Positions 1-5,538 of a DNA stretch of 7,693 nt are shown here, piece after piece (within the stretch, counting starts at the first letter, position 1; every line of letters starts with the position of its first letter). The stretch spans positions 1-7,693 of the forward strand of contig DNXT01000342.1 in the NCBI GenBank assembly GCA_003505795.1, written 5' to 3'. The stretch comes from Lysobacteraceae bacterium (GTDB lineage: Bacteria > Pseudomonadota > Gammaproteobacteria > Xanthomonadales > Xanthomonadaceae). The position numbers and the translations under genes are program-made. The notes below the pieces were generated by a model. The model had not been told where the DNA came from. It made no database searches and worked only from the letters and a program-made list of their open reading frames with translations.

Positions 1-399
1 CGACAGCAGCATGTAGAACAGCGCGCCGTAGGTGTGCGGGTCCAGCGCCACGCCAAAGAAGCGCGCCCACGGCGAACGCGGCCTGGCGCCGGCGGCGCTG
101 CCGCGCGTGCCCGAGACCGGTGCGGCCGGGGTGCGCAGCGCGCGGCTGACCGTGATCTCGGTCTCGCGGTAGATGTCGGCCACTTCCTCGGGCGCACCGT
201 AGCTGCCGGCGACCCCGGCGATCACCTCGGCCTCGCTGCGGCCCGGCTGCTCGGCCAGCTCCGAGCGCAGGTACTCCTCGGCGTCGTAGAGCGCATCCTG
301 GACCATCGCCGGATCGGCGCCGGCCAGTGCCTGGCGCAGTTGCGCCAGGTATTCGGGAATGGTGGTCGGCAACGGCCTGGCGTGTTCGGCGGTGTTCAT
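1..399 (-). CDS. HAAS-domain (DUF1700-like) membrane/sensor protein, N-terminal part only
   Basis: Translating the minus strand from the ATG at 399 down to base 1 gives 133 open codons with no stop, so the gene continues beyond the left edge. The first ~85 residues (MNTAEHARPLPTT, then IPEYLAQLRQAL, DALYDAEEYLRSEL, SEAEVIAGVAGSYGAPEEVA) resemble the HAAS domain of DUF1700-type proteins: a short helical domain with an acidic DAEEYL helix and a G-x-P-EE turn. A Pro/Ala/Gly-rich linker follows, then WARFFGVALDPHTYGALFYM, which looks like the start of a membrane 'Sensor' domain. The ATG overlaps the TGA of the upstream padR gene as ATGA, so the two are very probably co-transcribed and translationally coupled. 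HAAS proteins are commonly encoded beside PadR regulators; a role as the signalling partner of this PadR is inference. The C-terminal domain is not visible, so the final family name is uncertain. Confidence 0.8.
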   Translation of the reverse strand, partial: MNTAEHARPLPTTIPEYLAQLRQALAGADPAMVQDALYDAEEYLRSELAEQPGRSEAEVIAGVAGSYGAPEEVADIYRETEITVSRALRTPAAPVSGTRGSAAGARPRSPWARFFGVALDPHTYGALFYMLLS

Positions 400-755
400 T
401 CGGTGGTCCCTTCCAGCACTGAATCGACGGAATCTCGGGTGGCGCGCCAGGCCATGGTCCATTGCTGCAGGCAGGCGCGCCCGCTCTCGGTGATGCGGTA
501 GTAGCGGCGCGGCGGCCCGGACGCCGACGGCTCGACGTGGCTGTCCAGCAGGCCGGCCGCTTCCAGGTTGCGCAGCACCGGGTACAGCGCGCTCTGCTTG
601 CCGCTGAGCACGCCTTCCAGGCGCTCCAGGCGCTTGGCGATCAGGTAGCCGTACAGCGGCTCGGGCGCCTGCGCCAGCACCGACAGCAGCGCCAGCGACA
701 CGGTGCCGGCGCTCAGCTCCTTCTGGAATTTCCTGAGTTGGGCCTCGATGTCCAC
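396..755 (-). CDS. PadR-family winged-helix transcriptional regulator
   Basis: A 119-residue protein of typical size for short PadR regulators, which are dimeric DNA-binding repressors. Visible family features are LALLSVLAQAPEPLYGYLIA (about 21-40) with the conserved YGY; a recognition-helix segment GKQSALYPVLRNLEAAGLL (52-70); and the wing GPPRRYYRIT (80-89). The C-terminal ~30 residues would form the short dimerisation helix. The start is a GTG at 755, supported by GGAGG at 767-763 with a 7-base spacer. The stop overlaps the start of the downstream HAAS gene by four bases. The upstream region carries symmetrical ACTAT/ATAGT half-sites, consistent with autoregulation. The effector and regulon cannot be read from the sequence; the likely target is its own operon. 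Confidence 0.93.
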   Translation of the reverse strand: MDIEAQLRKFQKELSAGTVSLALLSVLAQAPEPLYGYLIAKRLERLEGVLSGKQSALYPVLRNLEAAGLLDSHVEPSASGPPRRYYRITESGRACLQQWTMAWRATRDSVDSVLEGTTE

Positions 756-762
756 GGCGGCG

Positions 763-767
763 CCTCC
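763..767 (-). promoter_or_regulatory. Shine-Dalgarno of padR
   Basis: GGAGG on the minus strand lies 7 bases ahead of the GTG at 755. This decides for the GTG start, since no ATG with comparable support lies in frame nearby. Confidence 0.75.
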
Positions 768-784
768 GCTAGGTTGGAGACAAC

Positions 785-822
785 ACTATCCTCAAGTTGA
801 CTATAGTGGATGTGCCGATAGT
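785..822. promoter_or_regulatory. Putative PadR operator: symmetrical ACTAT/ATAGT half-site array
   Basis: ACTAT occurs at 785-789 and 800-804, and ATAGT at 803-807 and 818-822. The central copies overlap to form the 8-base palindrome ACTATAGT (800-807), with 10 bases to each outer half-site, so the whole 38-base block is symmetrical about its centre. The left dyad is the stronger: CACTAT (784-789) pairs with ATAGTG (803-808) and encloses the perfect odd palindrome TCAAGTTGA (792-800). It lies 30-67 bases ahead of the padR GTG, where an autoregulatory operator would be expected. On the minus strand TATAGT (805-800) could also serve as a -10 box, but no good -35 is visible. Assignment to PadR is inferred from position and symmetry only. 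Confidence 0.5.
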
Positions 823-924
823 CACCCGTGCCCAAGCCATGGCGCGCCGGTCCCGGCCCGCCGGCGGGTCTCGCCCCCGGAACGTCGGCGCGGCGCGGCG
901 CTGCACCGCGACAACCGGCTCCTC

Positions 925-930
925 TACAAT
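925..930 (+). promoter_or_regulatory. -10 box of a probable leaderless promoter for the DUF502 gene
   Basis: TACAAT matches the sigma-70 -10 consensus at five of six positions and ends six bases before the ATG at 937, so the expected transcription start falls at or next to the A of that ATG. No Shine-Dalgarno is present between the two. The -35 region about 17 bases upstream (around 901-907, CTGCACC) is weak. Confidence 0.55.
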
Positions 931-936
931 GCGCGG

Positions 937-1614
937 ATGTCGCCCGAAGCAGTCGCTCCCGCCCCCCGCCCCTCCCTGCAACGCATCTTCCTGACCGGCC
1001 TGCTGACCCTGCTGCCGGTGTGGTTGACATGGGTGGTGGTCAAGTTCGTGTTCTCGCTGCTCTCGGGCATCAGCAGCCCGTGGGTGGTGCCGATGTCGGA
1101 GAACATCGCCGCCTCCTTCCCCGGCTACCTCGGCTGGGTCAAGGCGCTCTGGGTGCAGAACACCATCGCGCTGTTCGCCACCGTGCTGGTGATCCTGTTC
1201 GTCGGCATCCTCAGCCGCCGCATGATCGGCCAGCGCCTGCTGCGCTGGTTCGAGGCGGTGATGAGGCGCATCCCGCTGGCCAGCATCGTCTACGACAGCG
1301 CGCGCAAGCTGCTGGACATCCTGCAGACCCAGCCCGGCAGCACCCAGCGCGTGGTGCTGATCGACTTCCCGCATCGCGACATGAAGTCGGTCGGCCTGGT
1401 CACCCGCGTGATCAAGGAACACGGCAGCGGCCGCGAGCTGGCCGCGGTGTACGTGCCGACCACGCCCAACCCGACCTCCGGCTATCTGGAGATCGTGCCG
1501 GTGGAACTGCTCACCCCGACCGACTGGAGCGTGGACCAGGCGATGAGCTTCATCATCTCCGGCGGCGCGGTGGCGCCGGAAACGGTGCCGTTCACCCGCA
1601 CCGCGGACCGCTGA
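937..1614 (+). CDS. DUF502-family inner-membrane protein
   Basis: A 225-residue protein recognised as DUF502, a widespread family of small membrane proteins without an established biochemical role. Two membrane segments are evident: about 17-42 (IFLTGLLTLLPVWLTWVVVK region) and about 70-92 (LWVQNTIALFATVLVILFVG). A soluble C-terminal half carries the family hallmarks IPLASIVYDSARKLLDIL (112-129), VYVPTTPNPTSGYLEIVP (171-188) and a terminal AMSFIISGG (202-210). The frame stays open upstream, but ATG 937 places the protein at the usual family length and starts six bases after a good -10 box, pointing to a leaderless transcript. The YhhQ-type transporter gene begins four bases after the stop, so the two probably form an operon. 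Confidence 0.9.
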   Translation: MSPEAVAPAPRPSLQRIFLTGLLTLLPVWLTWVVVKFVFSLLSGISSPWVVPMSENIAASFPGYLGWVKALWVQNTIALFATVLVILFVGILSRRMIGQRLLRWFEAVMRRIPLASIVYDSARKLLDILQTQPGSTQRVVLIDFPHRDMKSVGLVTRVIKEHGSGRELAAVYVPTTPNPTSGYLEIVPVELLTPTDWSVDQAMSFIISGGAVAPETVPFTRTADR

Positions 1615-1618
1615 ACCG

Positions 1619-2392
1619 GTGCAGCCGGCGCGCCCCCTGGACGACCGTGCGGTGCGCCTGTTCATCGCGCTGGCGGCGTTCTTCTGCGCCAACGCGGTGC
1701 TGGCCGAGTTCATCGGGGTCAAGATCTTCGCCCTGGAGGACACCCTCGGCATCGCGCCGCTGAACTGGAACCTGTTCGGCCAGAGCGGATCGCTGAGCTT
1801 CACCGCCGGCACCCTGCTGTGGCCGGTCGTGTTCATCATGACCGACACCATCAACGAGTTCTTCGGCAGCCGCGGCGTGCGCTTCATCTCGTGGATCGCG
1901 GTGGCGCTGATCGGCTACGGCTTCGTGTTCGCGTTCGCGGCGATCTGGCTGGCGCCGGCCGGCTGGTGGGTGTCGGCGGCGCAGGCGCAGGGCGTGCCCG
2001 ACTACCAGGCCGCGTTCGCCGCCGTGTTCGGCCAGGGCCTGTGGACCATCGGCGGCTCGCTGGCGGCGTTCCTGGTCGGCCAGCTGATCGACGTGGCGGT
2101 ATTCCACCGCATCCGCCGCGCCACCGGCGAGAAGCACGTGTGGCTGCGCGCGACCGGCTCCACCGCGGTATCGCAGCTGGTGGACAGCTTCGTGGTGATC
2201 TACATCGCCTTCGTGATCGGGCCGCAGCACTGGCCGACCTCGCTGTTCCTGGCGGTCAGCAGCGTCAACTACGTCTACAAGATGGGATTTGCGGTGCTGC
2301 TGATCCCGTTGCTGTACCTGATGCGGCGCGGCATCACCGCCTATCTGGGCGCCGACCGTGCCCGCCAGCTGCGGCTGGAAGCGGCCGGTTAA
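1619..2392 (+). CDS. yhhQ: YhhQ-family queuosine precursor transporter
   Basis: A 257-residue, strongly hydrophobic protein of the Vut_1/YhhQ family (energy-coupling 'VUT' membrane proteins). E. coli YhhQ is implicated in uptake of the queuosine precursors preQ0/preQ1 for tRNA wobble modification. About six membrane segments can be traced, starting with LFIALAAFFCANAVLAEFIG. Family signatures are FTAGTLLWPVVFIMTDTINE followed by FFG (about 61-83), and late in the chain GSTAVSQLVDSFVVIYIAF, a polar Q/D-containing helix typical of the family. The start is taken as GTG 1619, four bases after the DUF502 stop. No convincing Shine-Dalgarno is seen, so an in-frame GTG shortly downstream (1652) is a possible alternative. 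Translation probably relies on coupling to the upstream gene. Substrate assignment is by family only. Confidence 0.88.
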   Translation: MQPARPLDDRAVRLFIALAAFFCANAVLAEFIGVKIFALEDTLGIAPLNWNLFGQSGSLSFTAGTLLWPVVFIMTDTINEFFGSRGVRFISWIAVALIGYGFVFAFAAIWLAPAGWWVSAAQAQGVPDYQAAFAAVFGQGLWTIGGSLAAFLVGQLIDVAVFHRIRRATGEKHVWLRATGSTAVSQLVDSFVVIYIAFVIGPQHWPTSLFLAVSSVNYVYKMGFAVLLIPLLYLMRRGITAYLGADRARQLRLEAAG

Positions 2393-2528
2393 CGGATTTT
2401 GAATCCCCGCACACGCACGTGCGGCTCCTGCCAGGGACTCGCACACATGAACCACCGCGCCGCGCCTTGCCCCGGATTGCTGGCCGGATGCGCCAGGATC
2501 GGGCAAGCTCCCCGGCTCGCTTGTTGCC

Positions 2529-2532
2529 GGAG
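2529..2532 (+). promoter_or_regulatory. Shine-Dalgarno of the DUF885 peptidase gene
   Basis: GGAG sits 6 bases ahead of the ATG at 2539. It supports that start over the long upstream extension of the same open frame, which runs back through the yhhQ gene. Confidence 0.65.
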
Positions 2533-2538
2533 CCTGCA

Positions 2539-4437
2539 ATGCCCGTCCGCTTTTCCCGCCTGCTGTCGCTTGCCATCGCCACCGCGCTGAGCCTGTCGCT
2601 GGCCCCGCCGGCCGATGCCGCCAAGAAGAAGAACGCGAAACCGCAAACGGCACAGACGCGCGCCAAGAGCGCCAGCAAGGCCAAGCCGAAGCCGCGCGCG
2701 GCCGTGGCGCCGGTCAAGCAGGACAAGGCCGCCTCGCTCAACCTGCTCTACGACCAGTACTGGGAAGCCTCGCTCAGGCTCAATCCGCTGCAGGCCACGT
2801 TCCAGGGCGAGAACCGCTACAACGACCAGTTGCCCAACTTCCTGTCGCCGGCGTTCCGCCAGCAGTCGCACGACTTCACCGTCGAATGGCTCGGCAAGGT
2901 GGAGGCGATCGGGCCGGAAGGACTCTCCGGGCAGGACCTGCTCAGCTACGAGATCTTCGTGCGCGATGCGCGCAGCGCGCTGGCCGCCGAGCAGTTCCCG
3001 AGCTGGATGCAGCCGATCAACCAGTTCTACAACATCGCCAGCATCGCGGTGATGCTGGGCTCGGGCACCGGCGCGCAGCCGTTCAACACGGTCGGCGACT
3101 ACGACAACTGGTCGCGCCGTTCGCTGGGCATCCCCGAGCTGTTCAACCAGGCCATCGCCAACATGCGCGAAGGCATGGCCGCCGGCGTGGTGCAGCCGGC
3201 GGCGCTGATGCAGAAGGTGCTGCCGCAGCTCGATGCGATCATCAAGCCCACCGCCGAGGAGAGCCTGTTCTGGGGCCCGATCCGCAACATGCCCGCGGAC
3301 TTCCCGGAGGCGGACAAGGCCAGGCTCGCCGCCGAGTACAAGCGCATGATCGAGTACCGGCTCATGCCCGCCTACCGCGCGCTGCGCGGCTTCATCGCCA
3401 CCGAGTACCTGCCGGCGTGCCGCGACAGCGACGGCCGCGGCGCGCTGCCCAACGGCGCCGCCTGGTACGCGCACGACGTGCGCCAGAGCACCACCACCGA
3501 CATGACGCCCGAGCAGATCCACCAGATCGGGCTGGACGAGGTGGCGCGGATCCACGAGCAGATCCAGGCGGTGATGAAGCAGGTCAAGTTCCGCGGCTCG
3601 ATGCAGAAGTTCTTCAAGTTCATGCAGACCGACAAGCGCTTCGCCTTCAAGAGCGAGGACGAGATGCTCGACTACTACCGCGGCCTGGAGGCGAAGGTCG
3701 ATGCGGCGGTGCCGCGGCTGTTCTCGCTGATGCCCAAGGCCAGGTTCGAGATCCGCCCGGTCGAGTCCTACCGCGCGCAGTCCGCCGCCGGCGGCTCCTA
3801 CATGCGTCCCAGCGGCGACGGTTCGCGCCCCGGCATCTTCTACGTCAACACCTACGACCTGCCCAGCCGCAAGACCTGGGATGCCGAGGACCTGTACCTG
3901 CACGAGGCCATCCCCGGCCATCACTTCCAGCTCGGCCTGCAGCAGGAACTGACCGGCCTGCCCAAGTTCCGCCGCTTCGGCGGCGAGACCGCGTTCATCG
4001 AGGGCTGGGGGCTGTACACCGAATCGCTCGGCAAGGAGCTGGGCCTGTACCAGGATCCGTACAACGCCTTCGGCTACCTGCAGAACGAGCTGTGGCGCGC
4101 GATCCGCCTGGTGGTCGACACCGGCCTGCACAGCAAGGGCTGGACCCGCGAGCAGGTGATCGACTACATGCTGGAGAACTCCGCCTCCAGCCGCACCGAT
4201 GCCGAGGCCGAGGCCGAGCGCTACATGGCGATCCCCGGCCAGGCGCTGGCCTACAAGGTCGGCGAGATGAAGATCCGCCAGTTGCGCGAGCAGGCCGAGC
4301 GCGAGCTGGGCCCCGCGTTCGACGTGCGCCAGTTCCATGCCGAGGTGCTGAAGGACGGCTCGGTACCGCTGGACATCCTGCAGCAGAAGGTCGAGCGCTG
4401 GATCCAGGACGGCAAGGGCAAGGCGGCGACGCCGTGA
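2539..4437 (+). CDS. Exported DUF885-family zinc metallopeptidase
   Basis: A 632-residue protein. Residues 1-27 form a Sec signal peptide: basic MPVRFSR, hydrophobic LLSLAIATALSLSLA, and a likely signal peptidase I cleavage at ADA|A. There is no lipobox cysteine. Residues 28-63 are a Lys/Arg/Ala-rich, probably disordered linker with 12 basic residues and one acidic residue. The DUF885 domain fills the rest, about 67-615. Its metal site is visible as HEAIPGHH (455-462), with H455/E456 as the HE pair and the PGHH typical of this family, followed by FIEGWGLYTE ending at E495, which probably supplies a further ligand. The expected place of action is the periplasm, on unknown peptide substrates. 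ATG 2539 is chosen because it gives both the signal peptide and a spaced GGAG. The stop overlaps the next gene as GTGA, so the downstream VOC protein is co-expressed. Confidence 0.92.
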   Translation: MPVRFSRLLSLAIATALSLSLAPPADAAKKKNAKPQTAQTRAKSASKAKPKPRAAVAPVKQDKAASLNLLYDQYWEASLRLNPLQATFQGENRYNDQLPNFLSPAFRQQSHDFTVEWLGKVEAIGPEGLSGQDLLSYEIFVRDARSALAAEQFPSWMQPINQFYNIASIAVMLGSGTGAQPFNTVGDYDNWSRRSLGIPELFNQAIANMREGMAAGVVQPAALMQKVLPQLDAIIKPTAEESLFWGPIRNMPADFPEADKARLAAEYKRMIEYRLMPAYRALRGFIATEYLPACRDSDGRGALPNGAAWYAHDVRQSTTTDMTPEQIHQIGLDEVARIHEQIQAVMKQVKFRGSMQKFFKFMQTDKRFAFKSEDEMLDYYRGLEAKVDAAVPRLFSLMPKARFEIRPVESYRAQSAAGGSYMRPSGDGSRPGIFYVNTYDLPSRKTWDAEDLYLHEAIPGHHFQLGLQQELTGLPKFRRFGGETAFIEGWGLYTESLGKELGLYQDPYNAFGYLQNELWRAIRLVVDTGLHSKGWTREQVIDYMLENSASSRTDAEAEAERYMAIPGQALAYKVGEMKIRQLREQAERELGPAFDVRQFHAEVLKDGSVPLDILQQKVERWIQDGKGKAATP

Positions 4438-4829
4438 ACGGCCTGCGCGCGATCCACCACGTCGCGATCATCGCTTCGGACTACGCCCGCTCGAAGCGGT
4501 TCTACAGCGAGCTGCTGGGGCTGCGGATCGTGCACGAGGCCTATCGCCAGGCGCGCGACTCGTGGAAGCTCGACCTCGCCCTGCCCGACGGCGGCCAGAT
4601 CGAGCTGTTCTCGTTCCCGTCGCCGCCGCCGCGCCCCAGCCGTCCGGAAGCGCAGGGCCTGCGCCACCTGGCCTTCCGCGTCGACGACCTCGACGCGGTG
4701 GTCGCGCACCTGCAGGCGCACGGCGTGGCCACCGAGCCGACCCGCATCGACGAGTACACCGGCCGCCGCTTCGCCTTCTTCGCCGATCCGGACGGCCTGC
4801 CGCTGGAGCTCTACGAATCCGCGCGCTGA
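4434..4829 (+). CDS. yaeR: VOC-family (glyoxalase-fold) metalloenzyme, YaeR/GloA2-like
   Basis: A 131-residue single-domain VOC protein closely resembling E. coli YaeR (also called GloA2). Shared blocks are IHHVAIIASDYARSKRFY (7-24), ARDSWKLDLALPDG (40-53), QIELFSFPSPPPRPSRPEA (55-73), GLRHLAFRVDDLDA (75-88) and RFAFFADPDGLPLELYE (112-128). The usual four VOC metal-ligand positions are filled: H8 or H9, E57, H78 and E125. The family adopts the glyoxalase I fold, but the true substrate of YaeR-type proteins is not firmly known, so glyoxalase activity should not be assumed. The GTG start overlaps the TGA of the peptidase gene by four bases, and the similarity to YaeR begins right at this start. 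No separate Shine-Dalgarno is clear, so translation is probably coupled. Confidence 0.93.
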   Translation: MNGLRAIHHVAIIASDYARSKRFYSELLGLRIVHEAYRQARDSWKLDLALPDGGQIELFSFPSPPPRPSRPEAQGLRHLAFRVDDLDAVVAHLQAHGVATEPTRIDEYTGRRFAFFADPDGLPLELYESAR

Positions 4830-4830
4830 A

Positions 4831-4868
4831 CGCCTGCCGCCAAGCGCCGGCGCGCATGGCGGCAGGCG
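4831..4868 (+). terminator. Strong GC-rich hairpin after the VOC gene, without a U-tract
   Basis: CGCCTGCCGCC (4831-4841) pairs perfectly with GGCGGCAGGCG (4858-4868), an 11-base-pair stem starting one base after the stop codon. The 16-base loop contains the palindrome GCGCCGGCGC (4844-4853), which could stack as a second hairpin. No run of T follows (next bases CGCTTCAC), so it is either a tail-less terminator or a 3' mRNA-stabilising structure. Confidence 0.5.
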
Positions 4869-4933
4869 CGCTTCACGCCGCCGAGAGTGGCTGAACCGGA
4901 CTCCGGCGCGGTTTCCGTACCCAGGCGAATGGG

Positions 4934-4939
4934 TATACA
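4934..4939 (+). promoter_or_regulatory. Possible -10 box for the DUF2147 gene
   Basis: TATACA lies 55 bases ahead of the ATG at 4995 and matches the -10 consensus at four to five positions. The facing -35 region (about 4911-4917, GTTTCCG) is poor. A promoter somewhere here is expected because a strong hairpin separates this gene from the previous unit. Confidence 0.4.
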
Positions 4940-4950
4940 GTCGGCCCATT

Positions 4951-4967
4951 CCGGCCATGGCGGCCGG
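4951..4967 (+). repeat. Short leader hairpin ahead of the DUF2147 gene
   Basis: CCGGCC (4951-4956) and GGCCGG (4962-4967) form a 6-base-pair stem with a 5-base loop in the presumed 5' leader, 17 bases before the Shine-Dalgarno. It does not sequester the ribosome site. In such GC-rich DNA it may be chance. Confidence 0.3.
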
Positions 4968-4983
4968 CAACTCCGAATGCCCT

Positions 4984-4991
4984 GGGAGGGG
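4984..4991 (+). promoter_or_regulatory. Strong Shine-Dalgarno of the DUF2147 gene
   Basis: GGGAGGGG includes GGAGG (4985-4989), 5 bases ahead of ATG 4995. It is the strongest ribosome-binding site in the window and fixes the start at 4995 rather than further upstream in the same open frame. Confidence 0.8.
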
Positions 4992-4994
4992 ACC

Positions 4995-5444
4995 ATGCGC
5001 AATACCTTCAAAGCCCTGATGCTGGCCGTGCCGCTGACCGCGGCGGCGTGGATGGCCCAGGCCGCCGACTCGCCGGTCGGCCGCTGGACCACCATCGACG
5101 ACAGCACCGGCAAGCCCAAGTCGATCGTGCAGATCGAACAGGCCGCCAACGGCACGCTGACCGGCAAGGTGGTGGAGATCCTGCAGTCGGACAAGGGCCC
5201 GAACCCGGTCTGCGACAAGTGCGACGGCGAGCGCAAGAACAAGCCGATCAAGGGCATGACCATCCTCTGGGGCCTGAAGCCCGACGGCGCCGCGGTGTGG
5301 GGCGGCGGCTCGGTGCTCGACCCGGCCAAGGGCAAGACCTACAAGGCCAAGATCACCCTGACCGACGGCGGCAAGAAGCTGCAGATGCGCGGCTACGTCG
5401 GGATCGAGGCGCTGGGCCGCACCCAGACCTGGGTCCGCGAATAA
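4995..5444 (+). CDS. Exported DUF2147-family protein
   Basis: A 149-residue protein with a Sec signal peptide (MRNTFKALMLAVPLTAAAWM, cleavage probably at AQA|A near residues 23/24), leaving a mature domain of about 126 residues. The DUF2147 family is recognised from SPVGRWTTIDDSTGKPKSIV (26-45), the pattern GxLxGKVVEIL (53-63), the cysteine pair C73 and C76 in PVCDKCDGERKNKPIKGM, LWGLKPDG (91-98) and GGSVLDPAKGKTYKAKI (104-120); the chain ends in GRTQTWVRE. The family is small, beta-rich and periplasmic, of unknown function. The CxxC could be a disulfide or metal site; the sequence does not decide. It has a strong ribosome-binding site, its own likely promoter, and hairpins on both sides, so it is probably a single-gene unit independent of metG. 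Confidence 0.88.
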   Translation: MRNTFKALMLAVPLTAAAWMAQAADSPVGRWTTIDDSTGKPKSIVQIEQAANGTLTGKVVEILQSDKGPNPVCDKCDGERKNKPIKGMTILWGLKPDGAAVWGGGSVLDPAKGKTYKAKITLTDGGKKLQMRGYVGIEALGRTQTWVRE

Positions 5445-5468
5445 GCCGGCGCGCGTTCGCAGGCACTG

Positions 5469-5497
5469 CGACCCGGCTGCGGCCGGGTCGTTCGTTT
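5469..5497 (+). terminator. Rho-independent terminator-like hairpin after the DUF2147 gene
   Basis: CGACCCGGC (5469-5477) pairs with GCCGGGTCG (5482-5490), a perfect 9-base-pair stem with a TGCG loop, followed by TTCGTTT. The T-tract is short but present, and the position 24 bases after the stop codon fits termination. Confidence 0.65.
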
Positions 5498-5506
5498 GCG
5501 GCGTGC

Positions 5507-5512
5507 GATAAT
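5507..5512 (+). promoter_or_regulatory. metG: Possible -10 box for metG
   Basis: GATAAT matches the -10 consensus at five of six positions and lies 26 bases ahead of the metG ATG, implying a leader of about 20 bases. The -35 region (about 5484-5489) lies inside the preceding hairpin and is poor. No Shine-Dalgarno is visible before the ATG. Confidence 0.4.
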
Positions 5513-5538
5513 CCGCCGTCCCCCGCAACACCGATCCC

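Noticed and set aside
34..800. Plus-strand open frames across the padR/HAAS region
   Set aside because: They are the antisense of two minus-strand genes that carry clear PadR and HAAS motifs, with overlapping stop/start codons and a good Shine-Dalgarno.
797..822. Plus-strand promoter TTGACT ... GATAGT facing the DUF502 gene
   Set aside because: The spacer is only 14 bases, too short for sigma-70, and the TACAAT box at 925 is far better placed.
2407..2424. Hairpin CCGCAC/GTGCGG after yhhQ as a terminator
   Set aside because: Only 6 base pairs with a 6-base loop and no T-tract; too weak to call, so it stays unclear whether the peptidase gene is co-transcribed with yhhQ.
2399..2590. A small plus-strand open frame between yhhQ and the peptidase gene
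   Set aside because: Cys/Pro/Arg-rich composition typical of non-coding GC-rich DNA, no ribosome site, and it runs into the peptidase signal-peptide region in another frame.
2389..4338. A 649-codon open frame on the minus strand opposite the DUF885 peptidase
   Set aside because: Its translation is rich in L, A, R, H, V and D with no domain. Long antisense frames are expected in GC-rich coding DNA, and the opposite strand holds a clearly recognisable enzyme.
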